Below are positions 13,862 to 21,312 of a stretch of 50,847 nucleotides of DNA, piece by piece. Every line of letters begins with the position of its first letter. The stretch's first letter is position 1. The stretch is from IMG/VR virus record IMGVR_UViG_3300029922_001797, positions 1 to 50,847 of that record, one strand, 5' to 3'. A program made the position numbers and the translations under genes. The DNA is from a virus. A model generated the notes under the pieces. The model made no database searches and was not told where the DNA came from. It worked only from the letters and a program-made list of their open reading frames with translations.

Positions 13862-14127
13862 GCATTAGAAATTTACAGAGATCAAAAAAATTAAAGAAAC
13901 TCAAACTTTCCCGTCAACAAATATCGGAACGCGCTTTAGAGATTGCCAAGCAAATGATTGATCACGGCGGATACAAAAATGCCGTTGCTGGTATTGGGCG
14001 AATGAAAATTCTAGCTCAAGCCGTAAACGATGGTTATTGGGAAGAAAAAAGATCTATGGGCGAAGAATACGAAGAGTATTATTTACTTCATGGGGATCAA
14101 AACGTAAAGAGTAGGGCTGTAGAATGA
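13858..14127 (+). CDS. Small basic helical protein (89 aa)
   Basis: MSIRNLQRSKKLKKLKLSRQ, strongly basic N-terminus, then a helical stretch (ERALEIAKQMIDHGGYKNAVAG). Could bind nucleic acid. Coupled to neighbours by 4-base overlaps. Confidence 0.58.
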   Translation: MSIRNLQRSKKLKKLKLSRQQISERALEIAKQMIDHGGYKNAVAGIGRMKILAQAVNDGYWEEKRSMGEEYEEYYLLHGDQNVKSRAVE

Positions 14128-14552
14128 AGACCTACGAAGAAGAACGTGATGAGGCTGCAGAAGCAGACGATTCTGAAAACATAAATACGACTGCAGCAGC
14201 TTTTGTTCGAGGTGCAGACTGGGCTAATGATAGGGCGGCAAAAGAACTCAAAGAATTGGATGATCGACTCAAAGGAATGGCTTTAGAGTCATTTGATTTA
14301 AACTTTAAAATTATTGGATTGGAAGAAGAACTGAAGACGGTTCGGGCAGATCGCGACTTACTCGATGAGGGCAATATTGTATTGAATCATAAGTTATTGG
14401 CTAGGGACGCAATGATTCAAAAAATTGGCACAGAATTTCAAAAATTAAGAGACACAATTGAATTTGGTCCATTTTTTGGCGATATTGCAACAAATTGTGT
14501 GGTAGAAGCCGATCTGGTACTTAAAGAATTAGAAAAATGGAAGAAATCATAA
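14124..14552 (+). CDS. Coiled-coil protein (142 aa)
   Basis: Acidic and Ala-rich. Residues ~30-110 have long heptad runs (RAAKELKELDDRLKGM, IIGLEEELKTVRADRDLLDEG). The start FVRGADWAND resembles the short phage segment 'F..GA.WA' seen in many small operon proteins. Function unknown. Confidence 0.6.
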   Translation: MKTYEEERDEAAEADDSENINTTAAAFVRGADWANDRAAKELKELDDRLKGMALESFDLNFKIIGLEEELKTVRADRDLLDEGNIVLNHKLLARDAMIQKIGTEFQKLRDTIEFGPFFGDIATNCVVEADLVLKELEKWKKS

Positions 14553-14698
14553 TGAAGACCCAAACTTTCTTAACCGTTAATAAGGCTCAACATCACGATA
14601 TAAGAAAAAAACTTGAATTTGCGTTAGACCAATATGGACTATTGGTATGGAGCGCTGAAGACATAAATAATTGGTATTTTATATTCGAGAGGGGTTAA
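14552..14698 (+). CDS. Small unknown protein (48 aa)
   Basis: ATG overlaps the preceding TAA by one base (TAATG), so translation is coupled. MKTQTFLTVNKAQHHDIRKK; ends in aromatic WYFIFERG. Too short to classify. Confidence 0.5.
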   Translation: MKTQTFLTVNKAQHHDIRKKLEFALDQYGLLVWSAEDINNWYFIFERG

Positions 14699-14699
14699 A

Positions 14700-15080
14700 A
14701 TGAAAAAAGAATATGTAATTGATACTGATACCTGTACCGAATCAGAAGAACAACTTCGATTCCTGATGATGGAAAATGAGATTTTCATAAATAACGGCTG
14801 GTGGTACAAAGAAGACGGTAAACCGTGGCCCGAAGACCATATCACTATTCATGTAATCTGCAATGATGTTTTTGCCTGGGGATGCTCCGACTCTGAAGAC
14901 TTGCTTTATGGAGAAATTAAAGACCTATTTGATCACTATATTAAGGATTCTAGATGGGGGACTGCCATTTGGTGTATTAAGAAGAGAAAAATACCTCCTC
15001 AGAAGCCGGTATATGACATGATTAAGAATGAAGGGGTTTGGCCTATTGACGAGATCCTAAAATCTTTTGAGGAGAATTGA
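14700..15080 (+). CDS. Unknown acidic protein (126 aa)
   Basis: MKKEYVIDTDTCTESEEQLR; GAGGGG site just upstream. Rich in Trp (WWYKEDGKPWPEDHI). I recall phage proteins with the CNDVFAWGCSD-type stretch, uncharacterised. Coupled to the next gene by an ATGA-like overlap. Confidence 0.62.
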   Translation: MKKEYVIDTDTCTESEEQLRFLMMENEIFINNGWWYKEDGKPWPEDHITIHVICNDVFAWGCSDSEDLLYGEIKDLFDHYIKDSRWGTAIWCIKKRKIPPQKPVYDMIKNEGVWPIDEILKSFEEN

Positions 15081-15226
15081 TGGCTACCTGGGGACAGAAA
15101 AAGGTTAATTTTGACAAGTATTACCCACACTCAAGTTTATACTACGAGTATAATACAACGTCTGATTCCTATTACCTTAAATTAGATACAGAAAACGACT
15201 ACGGTATTGGACCAGAGAAGTATTGA
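15080..15226 (+). CDS. Small Tyr-rich protein (48 aa)
   Basis: ATG overlaps the TGA of the preceding gene; GGAGAA site inside that gene's end. MATWGQKKVNFDKYYPHSSL, with eight Tyr. Function unknown. Confidence 0.5.
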   Translation: MATWGQKKVNFDKYYPHSSLYYEYNTTSDSYYLKLDTENDYGIGPEKY

Positions 15227-15228
15227 TG

Positions 15229-15269
15229 TTTTTTCATCGCGGGCCAAGGACTTTTAATTAGGCTATAAG
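15229..15269 (+). repeat. Dispersed element, copy A
   Basis: Shares CATCGCGG, CCAAG, AATTAG and TATAA in the same order and spacing with copy B at 16937-16978. It lies just upstream of the 15295 gene, so it could be a promoter or leader element. Confidence 0.4.
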
Positions 15270-15294
15270 TCTTATACGGTAATAGGAGATAGAT

Positions 15295-15597
15295 ATGAAG
15301 CACATAAAGACAGAGACTGAAACGGTTCAGCGTGAAAAGATAATTAAGACAGAGTGTGACTTCTGTGACGCTACGATCAAATATCACGAGGATGAGAACG
15401 AAATTAAGGCTCTCTATGATTTTGAGAAATGTGGTTACGATGTGGACGCGGACACTGAGATCAAAATTAGACTAAGTAGTTCATATCCTGAATGTGGCAA
15501 TTCAAAAGAGATCGAGATGGATATCTGCGCAAAGTGCTTTAAAGAGAAGGTCATGAATCAGGCTAAACAGTATCGTGAAGTCGATGCGGATTGGTGA
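15295..15597 (+). CDS. Zinc-binding unknown protein (100 aa)
   Basis: CDFCDATIKY (residues ~23-32) and CAKCFKEK (~80-87) form two CxxC knuckles, a probable zinc ribbon, split by an acidic beta segment. AGGAGAT site before the ATG. First gene after copy A of the dispersed element. Role unknown. Confidence 0.65.
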   Translation: MKHIKTETETVQREKIIKTECDFCDATIKYHEDENEIKALYDFEKCGYDVDADTEIKIRLSSSYPECGNSKEIEMDICAKCFKEKVMNQAKQYREVDADW

Positions 15598-15600
15598 GAT

Positions 15601-15876
15601 ATGGACAAACTTAAAGAAAAAATTACAAGAGCTGCTAAAAAATGTGCTGGACCTGACGAATACGAATCGTGTCAGGATAAGGTGTATCAAACCTTTAGTG
15701 GTCTTTACGAAATACGAAGAAGTTGTTTTAGACAGGGTGCAGATTTTGCTACTCCTTTGGCAATGAAAGAGGGCTTTATGGAAGCAATGGACTATTTTGC
15801 TCGTAAGGGCGATGGAGCTACTTTATTTGACTTGGCAGAATACGGTAAGAAGATCGGAATTTTAGATGGAAAATAA
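15601..15876 (+). CDS. Unknown helical protein (91 aa)
   Basis: MDKLKEKITRAAKKCAGPDE; helical with three Cys (KCAGP, SCQDK, SCFRQ). Follows the zinc protein by 3 bases and overlaps the next gene by 11 bases. No family. Confidence 0.58.
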   Translation: MDKLKEKITRAAKKCAGPDEYESCQDKVYQTFSGLYEIRRSCFRQGADFATPLAMKEGFMEAMDYFARKGDGATLFDLAEYGKKIGILDGK

Positions 15877-16108
15877 TGCATGCGAGTGTGCTTACACTCC
15901 AACAAGACGAGATAAATTAAGACGCTTTTACGGAAGTATTAAGCATTGGGCTTATATGAAATGGCATGGGTTTTATTGGAAGGTGCTGCATTTGACAGGA
16001 CTAACTAGACCTTATTCGGTAGCGATGTGTAAACTAAACTGGTACAGCAAGTTTATGGACGGGCGGTGTCAATGGTGTGGTAATGATCATAGGAAAGGAA
16101 AAGCATGA
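15866..16108 (+). CDS. Small basic Cys-containing protein (80 aa)
   Basis: MENNACECAYTPTRRDKLRR with CEC at the start and CQWCGNDH at the end: a likely zinc site joining both ends of a basic, aromatic helix (HWAYMKWHGFYWK). Coupled to the next gene by a 4-base overlap. Confidence 0.58.
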   Translation: MENNACECAYTPTRRDKLRRFYGSIKHWAYMKWHGFYWKVLHLTGLTRPYSVAMCKLNWYSKFMDGRCQWCGNDHRKGKA

Positions 16109-16335
16109 AAAAGTACTTGGTCATTGCAGATTACGTTCGATCTAAAAACGATGGTGATCGACACTACATTGGTTGTAATAAGTTAATGAACCTTTATGGC
16201 GTTCATGCGGAAGAGTGCATTTGTTTAGATAGCGGTGATAGGAGTGCTCCATCTATCGGCTGGTATCACAAGCGCTATCCTGGCATAGTTGAGCTTCGTC
16301 CAAGTTATATCGGGGATTATACGTTAGGAATTTAG
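16105..16335 (+). CDS. Unknown small protein (76 aa)
   Basis: MKKYLVIADYVRSKNDGDRH, a short alpha/beta protein, last gene of this rightward operon. I recall similar phage proteins with 'DR.YI....L..LY.v...EC.....' where the function is unknown. AAAGGAAA site upstream. Confidence 0.6.
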   Translation: MKKYLVIADYVRSKNDGDRHYIGCNKLMNLYGVHAEECICLDSGDRSAPSIGWYHKRYPGIVELRPSYIGDYTLGI

Positions 16336-16372
16336 GTGATATAAGTGGGGTAGCCTATTACATTTCTGACCC

Positions 16373-16906
16373 TCAAAATGTGTTCGGATCCACTATATTT
16401 GATTGGATAGAGTTCGATTCAATATTTTTATGGACCGAATTAATCCAATTAATAAACTCGCTTACGGTTTTATCCATCTTTCCTTTATTGCACCATTCGC
16501 AACAAGGTACACAATTGTTAACAAAATAACCTTTCGTGTTGTCAAGTCGATCAACTCCATTGTATTTTAATAAATGCCTGTATGTTTTATTTTTGGGTTT
16601 TATGTCACAATAAAAACAATTTCGTTGAATTAAAAGAAATAATTCTTCATTACTTAAATCCCAAGATAGCCCTCTATTCCTTGCTGCAATTTTATAACTC
16701 TTAATTACTTGATTGTAAGCAGATTTTTTGTGTTTCTCACATCCACAACAATTATATCCGCGCTTACCTGTTAAGTATTGAGATCTTGCAACTCTAGTAT
16801 TTCCACAATCGCACAAACATTTCCAAGAAGCATTCTTTTCTACGTCAACTCTTTCAACAACCAATAATTTCCCAAACCTAGTATCTATAAGATCTTTAAA
16901 TTTCAT
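16373..16906 (-). CDS. HNH homing endonuclease with zinc-finger N-terminus
   Basis: 177 aa. Residues ~10-55 (RFGKLLVVERV...WKCLCDCGNTRVA) are the Cys-rich N-terminal module common in phage homing nucleases. Residues ~95-150 (CFYCDIKPKN, YNGVDRLDN, GYFVNNCVPCCEWCNKGK) are the HNH zinc nuclease, with D-R-L-D-N replacing the classic DHIxP. It is convergent with the operon before it and has an extended -10 (TGATATAGT) 6 bases before the ATG, so it is a self-contained mobile gene. Confidence 0.82.
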   Translation of the reverse strand: MKFKDLIDTRFGKLLVVERVDVEKNASWKCLCDCGNTRVARSQYLTGKRGYNCCGCEKHKKSAYNQVIKSYKIAARNRGLSWDLSNEELFLLIQRNCFYCDIKPKNKTYRHLLKYNGVDRLDNTKGYFVNNCVPCCEWCNKGKMDKTVSEFINWINSVHKNIESNSIQSNIVDPNTF

Positions 16907-16936
16907 ACACTTACTATATCACAAGACACCCTATTA

Positions 16937-16978
16937 TTTTTCCATCGCGGTACCAAGAGTTCTGAATTAGCGTATAAA
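16937..16978 (+). repeat. Dispersed element, copy B
   Basis: Related to copy A at 15229-15269 (CATCGCGG..CCAAG..AATTAG..TATAA). No rightward gene follows, so if it is a regulatory element it was probably cut off from its gene by the nuclease or the next minus unit. Confidence 0.38.
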
Positions 16979-16987
16979 ATCAATACA

Positions 16988-17734
16988 CTAAAGTATGGAA
17001 TTGTGTCCTTCACGGGAAATGTACCTAATATGAACTGGCAATTTTACGGACTTAAGCATCCCGTCGATCTCTACAAAACGATTAACATACGCAATCATAA
17101 CTTCTTTAATGTCCGCTAAAAGTTCATTCTGGAAGATAGCCTCGTATTGAGGCGTAGTTGAGAAGACGGGGCAAACTCTCAGGTTTACTAGGCTTGTGTC
17201 TTTAGGCAGAAGGCGCAGGATGTCTTCCACCTGCTCGGCGGTGGCAGCCTCCATATCGAATCCCTTAACTACGGTCTGAGCCATCGAAATCCCGAAGTTA
17301 CAGTAGAACTGGCCTCTAGGCAGGTCGAGATTCAAGCAGGCGGTGTCGCCAATCATGCCTTCCGGGAAGGAATAGCCAGCAGCTAATACTTCGGCATCGG
17401 CGAGGCGTGAAGCCGGGACGAGGACAAATGCGTGAGCCACAATTGCCGAGTGACGACCCGGACCATGGTAAAGATCGATGGTATTAAGCGGTGCAATAGT
17501 CGAATGGACCAAGCCGTAGGAAACCAGTGTATTGATCAGTTCGGCCAGTTCAGAGACTGCTAATTCCTTATCAGTGGTCTTAGAAATCTTGGTAAGGTAG
17601 ATAGCCTGGTAGACCTTGTCGTCCTCTACTAGCGTGGAGGTAGTGGCACGCTTACCCATGAGAGTTTGGGCTTCGGGGCTAAGATAACTTAGGTATTGAC
17701 AGTCAGTGGTGGTGGCCGGGTTATCAGGATTCAT
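16988..17734 (-). CDS. Unknown protein from a GC-richer island (248 aa)
   Basis: Roughly 50% GC by eye against under 40% in the flanks, suggesting recent transfer. Mixed fold; notable stretch DLYHGPGRHSAIVAHAFVLVP, and PRGQFYCNFGISMAQTVVKGFD. No catalytic motif recognised. The 70-aa gene upstream overlaps its start by 11 bases, so the two are one unit. It is flanked by a nuclease and the repeat-rich non-coding region. Confidence 0.6.
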   Translation of the reverse strand: MNPDNPATTTDCQYLSYLSPEAQTLMGKRATTSTLVEDDKVYQAIYLTKISKTTDKELAVSELAELINTLVSYGLVHSTIAPLNTIDLYHGPGRHSAIVAHAFVLVPASRLADAEVLAAGYSFPEGMIGDTACLNLDLPRGQFYCNFGISMAQTVVKGFDMEAATAEQVEDILRLLPKDTSLVNLRVCPVFSTTPQYEAIFQNELLADIKEVMIAYVNRFVEIDGMLKSVKLPVHIRYISREGHNSIL

Positions 17735-17936
17735 TCGATACCTGCCTGCCCTTCCTAACGAGCCCGTCTAGAGCTTGTTGATCCTGGACCATGTGCATAG
17801 CACATTGAACCAAGAAAAACTCCAACGCTTCCTGACCATCTTTTATACCGGTTATAGCTGATAGTAAAGAGAATTGATTTTCAGGGTCTTTTAGGGTCAC
17901 CGTAATGTCCCACGACGATTTAGGTTTAATAGTCAT
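17724..17936 (-). CDS. Small unknown protein (70 aa)
   Basis: MTIKPKSSWDITVTLKDPEN then a helical end. AGAAGGAAC site before the ATG. First gene of the GC-richer minus unit. Function unknown. Confidence 0.58.
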   Translation of the reverse strand: MTIKPKSSWDITVTLKDPENQFSLLSAITGIKDGQEALEFFLVQCAMHMVQDQQALDGLVRKGRQVSNES

Positions 17937-17983
17937 AAATTTGTTCCTTCTAGCGATTATGTATCACGGGTCTACTAACAGGG

Positions 17984-18002
17984 TTCCGTTTTAAAAACGG
18001 AA
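17984..18002. repeat. Perfect 9+1+9 palindrome
   Basis: TTCCGTTTT-A-AAAACGGAA. It lies about 50 bases upstream of the minus unit start. Fits an operator for a dimeric regulator, or a short hairpin. Confidence 0.55.
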
Positions 18003-18768
18003 GTAGTGTAATAGAGATAAGTCATTGTAATTTTTAGGAAAAATTTTTAGAAATTATTTTGGTGTTTTTGGTCATAACACTATTTCTACTACCATGGGGG
18101 CTTGTGGGCAAGGACTATGCCAAACACCGGTTTGTGGTATGTATGTGTAAACATTTACATTTTAGTCGTAATGCATACAATGTGCCATTACTACCCACTA
18201 ACTGCCGTGACCATGCCCTCATAACTCGGTCATGCCTATATGCTACCATAAGCCATGCTAGCAAGTCAAGGGCTCTCTCTCAATTCGATTTAAGACACTT
18301 TATAGTAAAGTTTGATTAGATGCCTATCCTCATAAGGTCATGCCTGTACGGGGCTATTAAACGAATTAAACGAAACGAACTATATAGGCTTGCATATTCC
18401 ATCAAGGTTATATTATACTTATAGCATGCGCTACCCTATAACGGCCTATAGCCTTGAGCTCTCACCTTGTATCATTAACATAGTTTTTGTTACATATTAA
18501 CCCTATACTATCAAGGCCTCATATCGTGTAACTAATACAAATGTTTTTGTTACAATGATTCAATCAAAATAATTGAAAATGGACGTGGAAATGCCCTGCA
18601 ATGAAAACCGTAGAATCCCTTGCAAGGCATTAGTATTCGTAGAGCTCAAAAAAAGCTCTCAATTACAGATTATTCCGTCATGTTCGAATATGCTAGACGC
18701 AATAGTCCAGTATTAAGATTAACTAATAATCACTATTAATGCCTAATGGCGGCTATTGGTGAGTACCT

Positions 18769-18812
18769 GAAAGGGTATAAAATCATTGAATTCACTTAAA
18801 CTATACCCTTTC
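18769..18812. repeat. 11-bp inverted repeat
   Basis: GAAAGGGTATA (18769-18779) and TATACCCTTTC (18802-18812) are perfect arms around 22 bases. Could be a hairpin or a paired binding site. Confidence 0.6.
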
Positions 18813-18820
18813 ACATACTA

Positions 18821-18936
18821 TTTTGCATAGTGTCGCAAAATGCGATTAATCTATGCAAAATGCGACACTGTAAGTAATTGTATTAATTAGGCTTATAGCA
18901 ATATAGCTTAATAAAGTGTCGCATAACGCGATTAGG
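18821..18936. repeat. Nested inverted and direct repeats (AGTGTCGCA family)
   Basis: TTTTGCATAG (18821-18830) is the exact complement of CTATGCAAAA (18851-18860). AGTGTCGCA occurs at 18829, at 18915 and inverted (TGCGACACT) at 18861-18869. The two direct copies extend with GCGATTA at equal spacing (18 of 20 bases shared). Each direct copy has its own TCGC..GCGA dyad. Fits iterons, a partition site or repressor operators. Confidence 0.6.
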
Positions 18937-18973
18937 TCAATATGCCTATCTCATAATTACAATGACTTACCCA

Positions 18974-18989
18974 TGGCATACCCTATGCA
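18974..18989 (+). promoter_or_regulatory. Sigma54-type (-24/-12) promoter
   Basis: TGGCATACCCTATGCA: GG (18975-76), exactly 10 bases, GC (18987-88). The ATG at 19002 is 13 bases past the GC, so the start site would be at or next to the codon. Same layout as 20140. Confidence 0.55.
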
Positions 18990-19001
18990 ATACCTATAAG
19001 T

Positions 19002-19175
19002 ATGAAGACTTTAAAACTAGGCGATACAGTAACCATCTATAACAAACTAACCAGTAGAGATGAAAATGCTACAGTAATTGACTATAATAAACATACTGTT
19101 AGCGTTATAACTCAAAATGATGAAATGATCGACGTATCAATGAAAGACGTTGTAATTTTGGATGAGGTAGCCTAA
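19002..19175 (+). CDS. Small unknown protein (57 aa)
   Basis: MKTLKLGDTVTIYNKLTSRD; a likely small beta-barrel (GDTVTIYN...VIDYNKHTVSVI) like SH3/KOW modules. First gene of the long rightward region, without Shine-Dalgarno, directly behind the -24/-12 promoter. The stop overlaps the next ATG (TAATG). Confidence 0.55.
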   Translation: MKTLKLGDTVTIYNKLTSRDENATVIDYNKHTVSVITQNDEMIDVSMKDVVILDEVA

Positions 19176-19351
19176 TGAAATGCTTTAAAATTGACTATAG
19201 TATTCAGAATGAATCAAAAACGGCATGGGTCAAGTCTTACGGTAACATTGATGCTATTAAACAAGTAACAAAAACCCTATCCCCTACCCTCAAGCTAACA
19301 TTTAAACTAGTATCTATTTCAATCGTTTCAATTAATACGGCCAGGAGTTAA
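19175..19351 (+). CDS. Small unknown protein (58 aa)
   Basis: ATG shares a base with the stop of the preceding gene. MKCFKIDYSIQNESKTAWVK; ends with beta-rich LTFKLVSISIVSI. Coupled. Function unknown. Confidence 0.5.
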   Translation: MKCFKIDYSIQNESKTAWVKSYGNIDAIKQVTKTLSPTLKLTFKLVSISIVSINTARS

Positions 19352-19355
19352 CCCT

Positions 19356-19637
19356 ATGACTAAACTAATAATCGTTATCTGTACCCCTGACCAATATAAA
19401 TCAAAGCAGGGTATTCATTTAAATAGCCCTGACACATGGTATTTAAAAGATGCCGTTAATTCAGCTCATGCCAAGGGATTTAATGAAATCTATTGTCATT
19501 ATGAGCCTGAAGGTCTTTATTATAAATTGAGTCAAGATATCTTGCATCGTTTAATTGTATTAGGCAAGTCTCATACGGTATCTATTGCGCATCCTGCATC
19601 TATTGAAAACCATGAGCATTCTTTAGCTAACTATTGA
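19356..19637 (+). CDS. Unknown protein (93 aa)
   Basis: MTKLIIVICTPDQYKSKQGI; alpha/beta with several His. An AGGAG site lies in the end of the previous gene. No family recognised. Confidence 0.58.
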   Translation: MTKLIIVICTPDQYKSKQGIHLNSPDTWYLKDAVNSAHAKGFNEIYCHYEPEGLYYKLSQDILHRLIVLGKSHTVSIAHPASIENHEHSLANY

Positions 19638-19645
19638 GGTATATT

Positions 19646-19978
19646 ATGGCTAAATTTACACTGTACACTTATGACTTATGGGCCGATCAATCCAATTGCA
19701 ATGACTGCCATAGTCCTAGAATTGACGATATAGGGTGCCTAGAATGCAAGTCTAGGGATATCCATACAAGTTATTCAGTAAATGACGTATTTAGAGTTCA
19801 AACGATTGAGGCCGATACATTAGAGGCCGCAATGATTGAAATGGGATTGCATTTAGATAAAATTGAAGAAGACTTAAATATAGATAATTCAATGAATATT
19901 GTTTACTTTCGATATACTGATAAGGCTGGAAAATTTGCCTATAGTCCCGCATGCGAGATTAGAATAGAGTGTAATTAA
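19646..19978 (+). CDS. Zinc-binding unknown protein (110 aa)
   Basis: ATG at 19646 with GAGG upstream (MAKFTLYTYDLWADQSN); an earlier TTG in frame is rejected. CNDCHS and CLEC (residues ~18-34) form a short zinc ribbon, followed by an alpha/beta domain. The 'YtYDvWgn..dg..VNdv' layout resembles uncharacterised phage proteins. Confidence 0.6.
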   Translation: MAKFTLYTYDLWADQSNCNDCHSPRIDDIGCLECKSRDIHTSYSVNDVFRVQTIEADTLEAAMIEMGLHLDKIEEDLNIDNSMNIVYFRYTDKAGKFAYSPACEIRIECN

Positions 19979-20139
19979 TTTAGTTTAGACTGTCTAGTCT
20001 TTATATGTGTCATACTTTTAAGGCCTAATTGATATATCTGAATATATTCAACTAGATACGCTATTATATCGTGATAACTGTATTTAGTTTTGACACACTA
20101 TTTCAATTGATAAAACGCTAACCTATTGTTATTACATGT
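19979..20139 (+). other. Intergenic region before the second -24/-12 promoter
   Basis: 161 bases. Contains the small hairpin AGACT-GTCT-AGTCT (19985-19998) followed by T-rich DNA, a possible weak terminator for the 19002-19978 genes. No ORF. Confidence 0.35.
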
Positions 20140-20155
20140 TGGCATACCTGATGCA
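20140..20155 (+). promoter_or_regulatory. Sigma54-type (-24/-12) promoter
   Basis: TGGCATACCTGATGCA, GG-N10-GC (GG 20141-42, GC 20153-54). ATG 20168 is 13 bases past the GC, the same distance as at 18974. TATAAG also precedes the ATG in both. Confidence 0.55.
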
Positions 20156-20167
20156 TTTACTATAAGC

Positions 20168-20407
20168 ATGACACTCACTAACCATGCTATAAAACGTATC
20201 ATTGAACGAAACAAGGCCGCTAGTTTTATGACGCCCAAACAATTGACTTCATTAGCTAATAGCGCTGAAATCATTAATGACGGCCATATTAAATACCTTA
20301 TAATGAAATCAATTGATATTGTACTAGTCCTCAATACCTCTAATGATCAAGTTTTAACTACATATCGATTCAGTAATTCTAAATTTAATGAAAGGCCTAC
20401 CCAATGA
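20168..20407 (+). CDS. DUF4258-like / small nuclease-toxin-like protein (79 aa)
   Basis: ATG 20168 (MTLTNHAIKRIIERNKA) chosen because the promoter ends just before it; no Shine-Dalgarno. The pattern 'T.HA..RI.ER' followed by beta strands ending ..LTTYR.. recalls DUF4258 / RelE-type small proteins. No antitoxin is evident unless it is the 66-aa neighbour, which overlaps by 4 bases. Function not established. Confidence 0.5.
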   Translation: MTLTNHAIKRIIERNKAASFMTPKQLTSLANSAEIINDGHIKYLIMKSIDIVLVLNTSNDQVLTTYRFSNSKFNERPTQ

Positions 20408-20604
20408 AAACAACATATTTAATTGAAAATAATTTAAATGAAGTCTTAGGCTATTCCAGTCAATTACATGAGGCAAAACGCATACTTGAGCATAAAACCG
20501 ATAGCGGTAAAATAACTAAACTTGTAGGGCACTATTTTGGTGAGGGCTACCATGCTTATTATTTAATATACGACGGTAAAAAATACACTAGGGCGAAAAA
20601 ATAA
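20404..20604 (+). CDS. Unknown small protein (66 aa)
   Basis: MKTTYLIENNLNEVLGYSSQ; alpha/beta. Overlaps the 79-aa gene by 4 bases, so they are expressed together and may be partners. Confidence 0.55.
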   Translation: MKTTYLIENNLNEVLGYSSQLHEAKRILEHKTDSGKITKLVGHYFGEGYHAYYLIYDGKKYTRAKK

Positions 20605-20607
20605 TGC

Positions 20608-20636
20608 TTGACTCTCTATTTCACTAATGAGATACT
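20608..20636 (+). promoter_or_regulatory. Sigma70-like promoter, extended -10
   Basis: TTGACT (20608-20613), 17-base spacer ending ATGA, GATACT (20631-20636). TGA before GATACT makes an extended -10. Same design as 22024 and 28561. Confidence 0.68.
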
Positions 20637-20675
20637 TTAATTAACGAAACGGTTATACCCCTTGAAAGGAATAAT

Positions 20676-21281
20676 ATGAAAAAAGTCAAAACAGTAAAAA
20701 CATTTAAATCCGCTAAATTAGTCCAGTATAAAGGAGGTGGACATGACGGCTGTTTTTGGGAATGGAATTTTGCCCTGTTAGTTGACGGTGTATTCCATGA
20801 CGTGCTTGGTTCGGGCCGCAATGCTATTAAGAATAAGGCCGAATTGCTAGACTATATTAAAAAAGGTGTATCGGTTTATACTTACAATTTAAATAAAAAA
20901 GCTGATATTCTTGAATTCACTAAAGAGACCAATGAAACTACTCAAGGCAATGTAATTGCTGAAGTAAATAGAATTCTTAATTGTGATATCATGTTTTTTG
21001 ACTGTACTTACTGCAAAAACCATATTTTTGCTCGAAACGATAGGCCTCATGATGCGGACTATCCTCAATTTTTCCATGATGACCAAGCGTATCATGGTAA
21101 TGGCGGTATTGGCATTGTTTTTACTACTATTTTATGTGAGGATTGCTATTGTAATACATGCGAAAATTGCAATTCAATTTTTTCGCCTGATGACGAAACA
21201 TTTACAATTGAGAACAAAAATGGATATGAATCAAGAGTATGCCAGTATTGTAAAGAACAAAGTGAAAAACAAGCAAGTTAA
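20676..21281 (+). CDS. Zinc-cluster unknown protein (201 aa)
   Basis: TTGAAAGGAATAATATG start cassette. The first ~75 residues (LVQYKGGGHDGCFWEWNFALLVDGVF) form a beta domain. The C-terminal part is Cys-rich (CTYCKNHIFA, CEDCYCNTCENCNSIF, VCQYCKEQ), enough for two or three zinc sites. Layout 'GGG.DGC.WEWN' recalls uncharacterised phage proteins. Function unknown. Confidence 0.62.
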   Translation: MKKVKTVKTFKSAKLVQYKGGGHDGCFWEWNFALLVDGVFHDVLGSGRNAIKNKAELLDYIKKGVSVYTYNLNKKADILEFTKETNETTQGNVIAEVNRILNCDIMFFDCTYCKNHIFARNDRPHDADYPQFFHDDQAYHGNGGIGIVFTTILCEDCYCNTCENCNSIFSPDDETFTIENKNGYESRVCQYCKEQSEKQAS

Positions 21282-21312
21282 TAAATAGGGCAATAGTTCG
21301 AAAGGGAATAAT

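Larger units (their letters stand above)
18003..19001. other. About 1 kb non-coding region, candidate origin or control region
   Basis: No convincing ORF on either strand; the longest plus-strand frame (18059-18319) has no site and odd composition. Contents: hairpin AGAGCT/AGCTCT (18638-18658), an 11-bp inverted repeat (18769-18812), nested inverted and direct repeats (18821-18936) and a -24/-12 promoter (18974-18989). Many CCTATA/GGCCTATA words. It separates minus from plus genes, where phage-plasmid origins or partition sites are often found. Confidence 0.5.

Noticed and set aside
18059-18319. 86-aa open frame in the non-coding region
   Set aside because: No ribosome-binding site and a composition unlike the neighbours; it lies in the repeat-rich region and is more likely chance.
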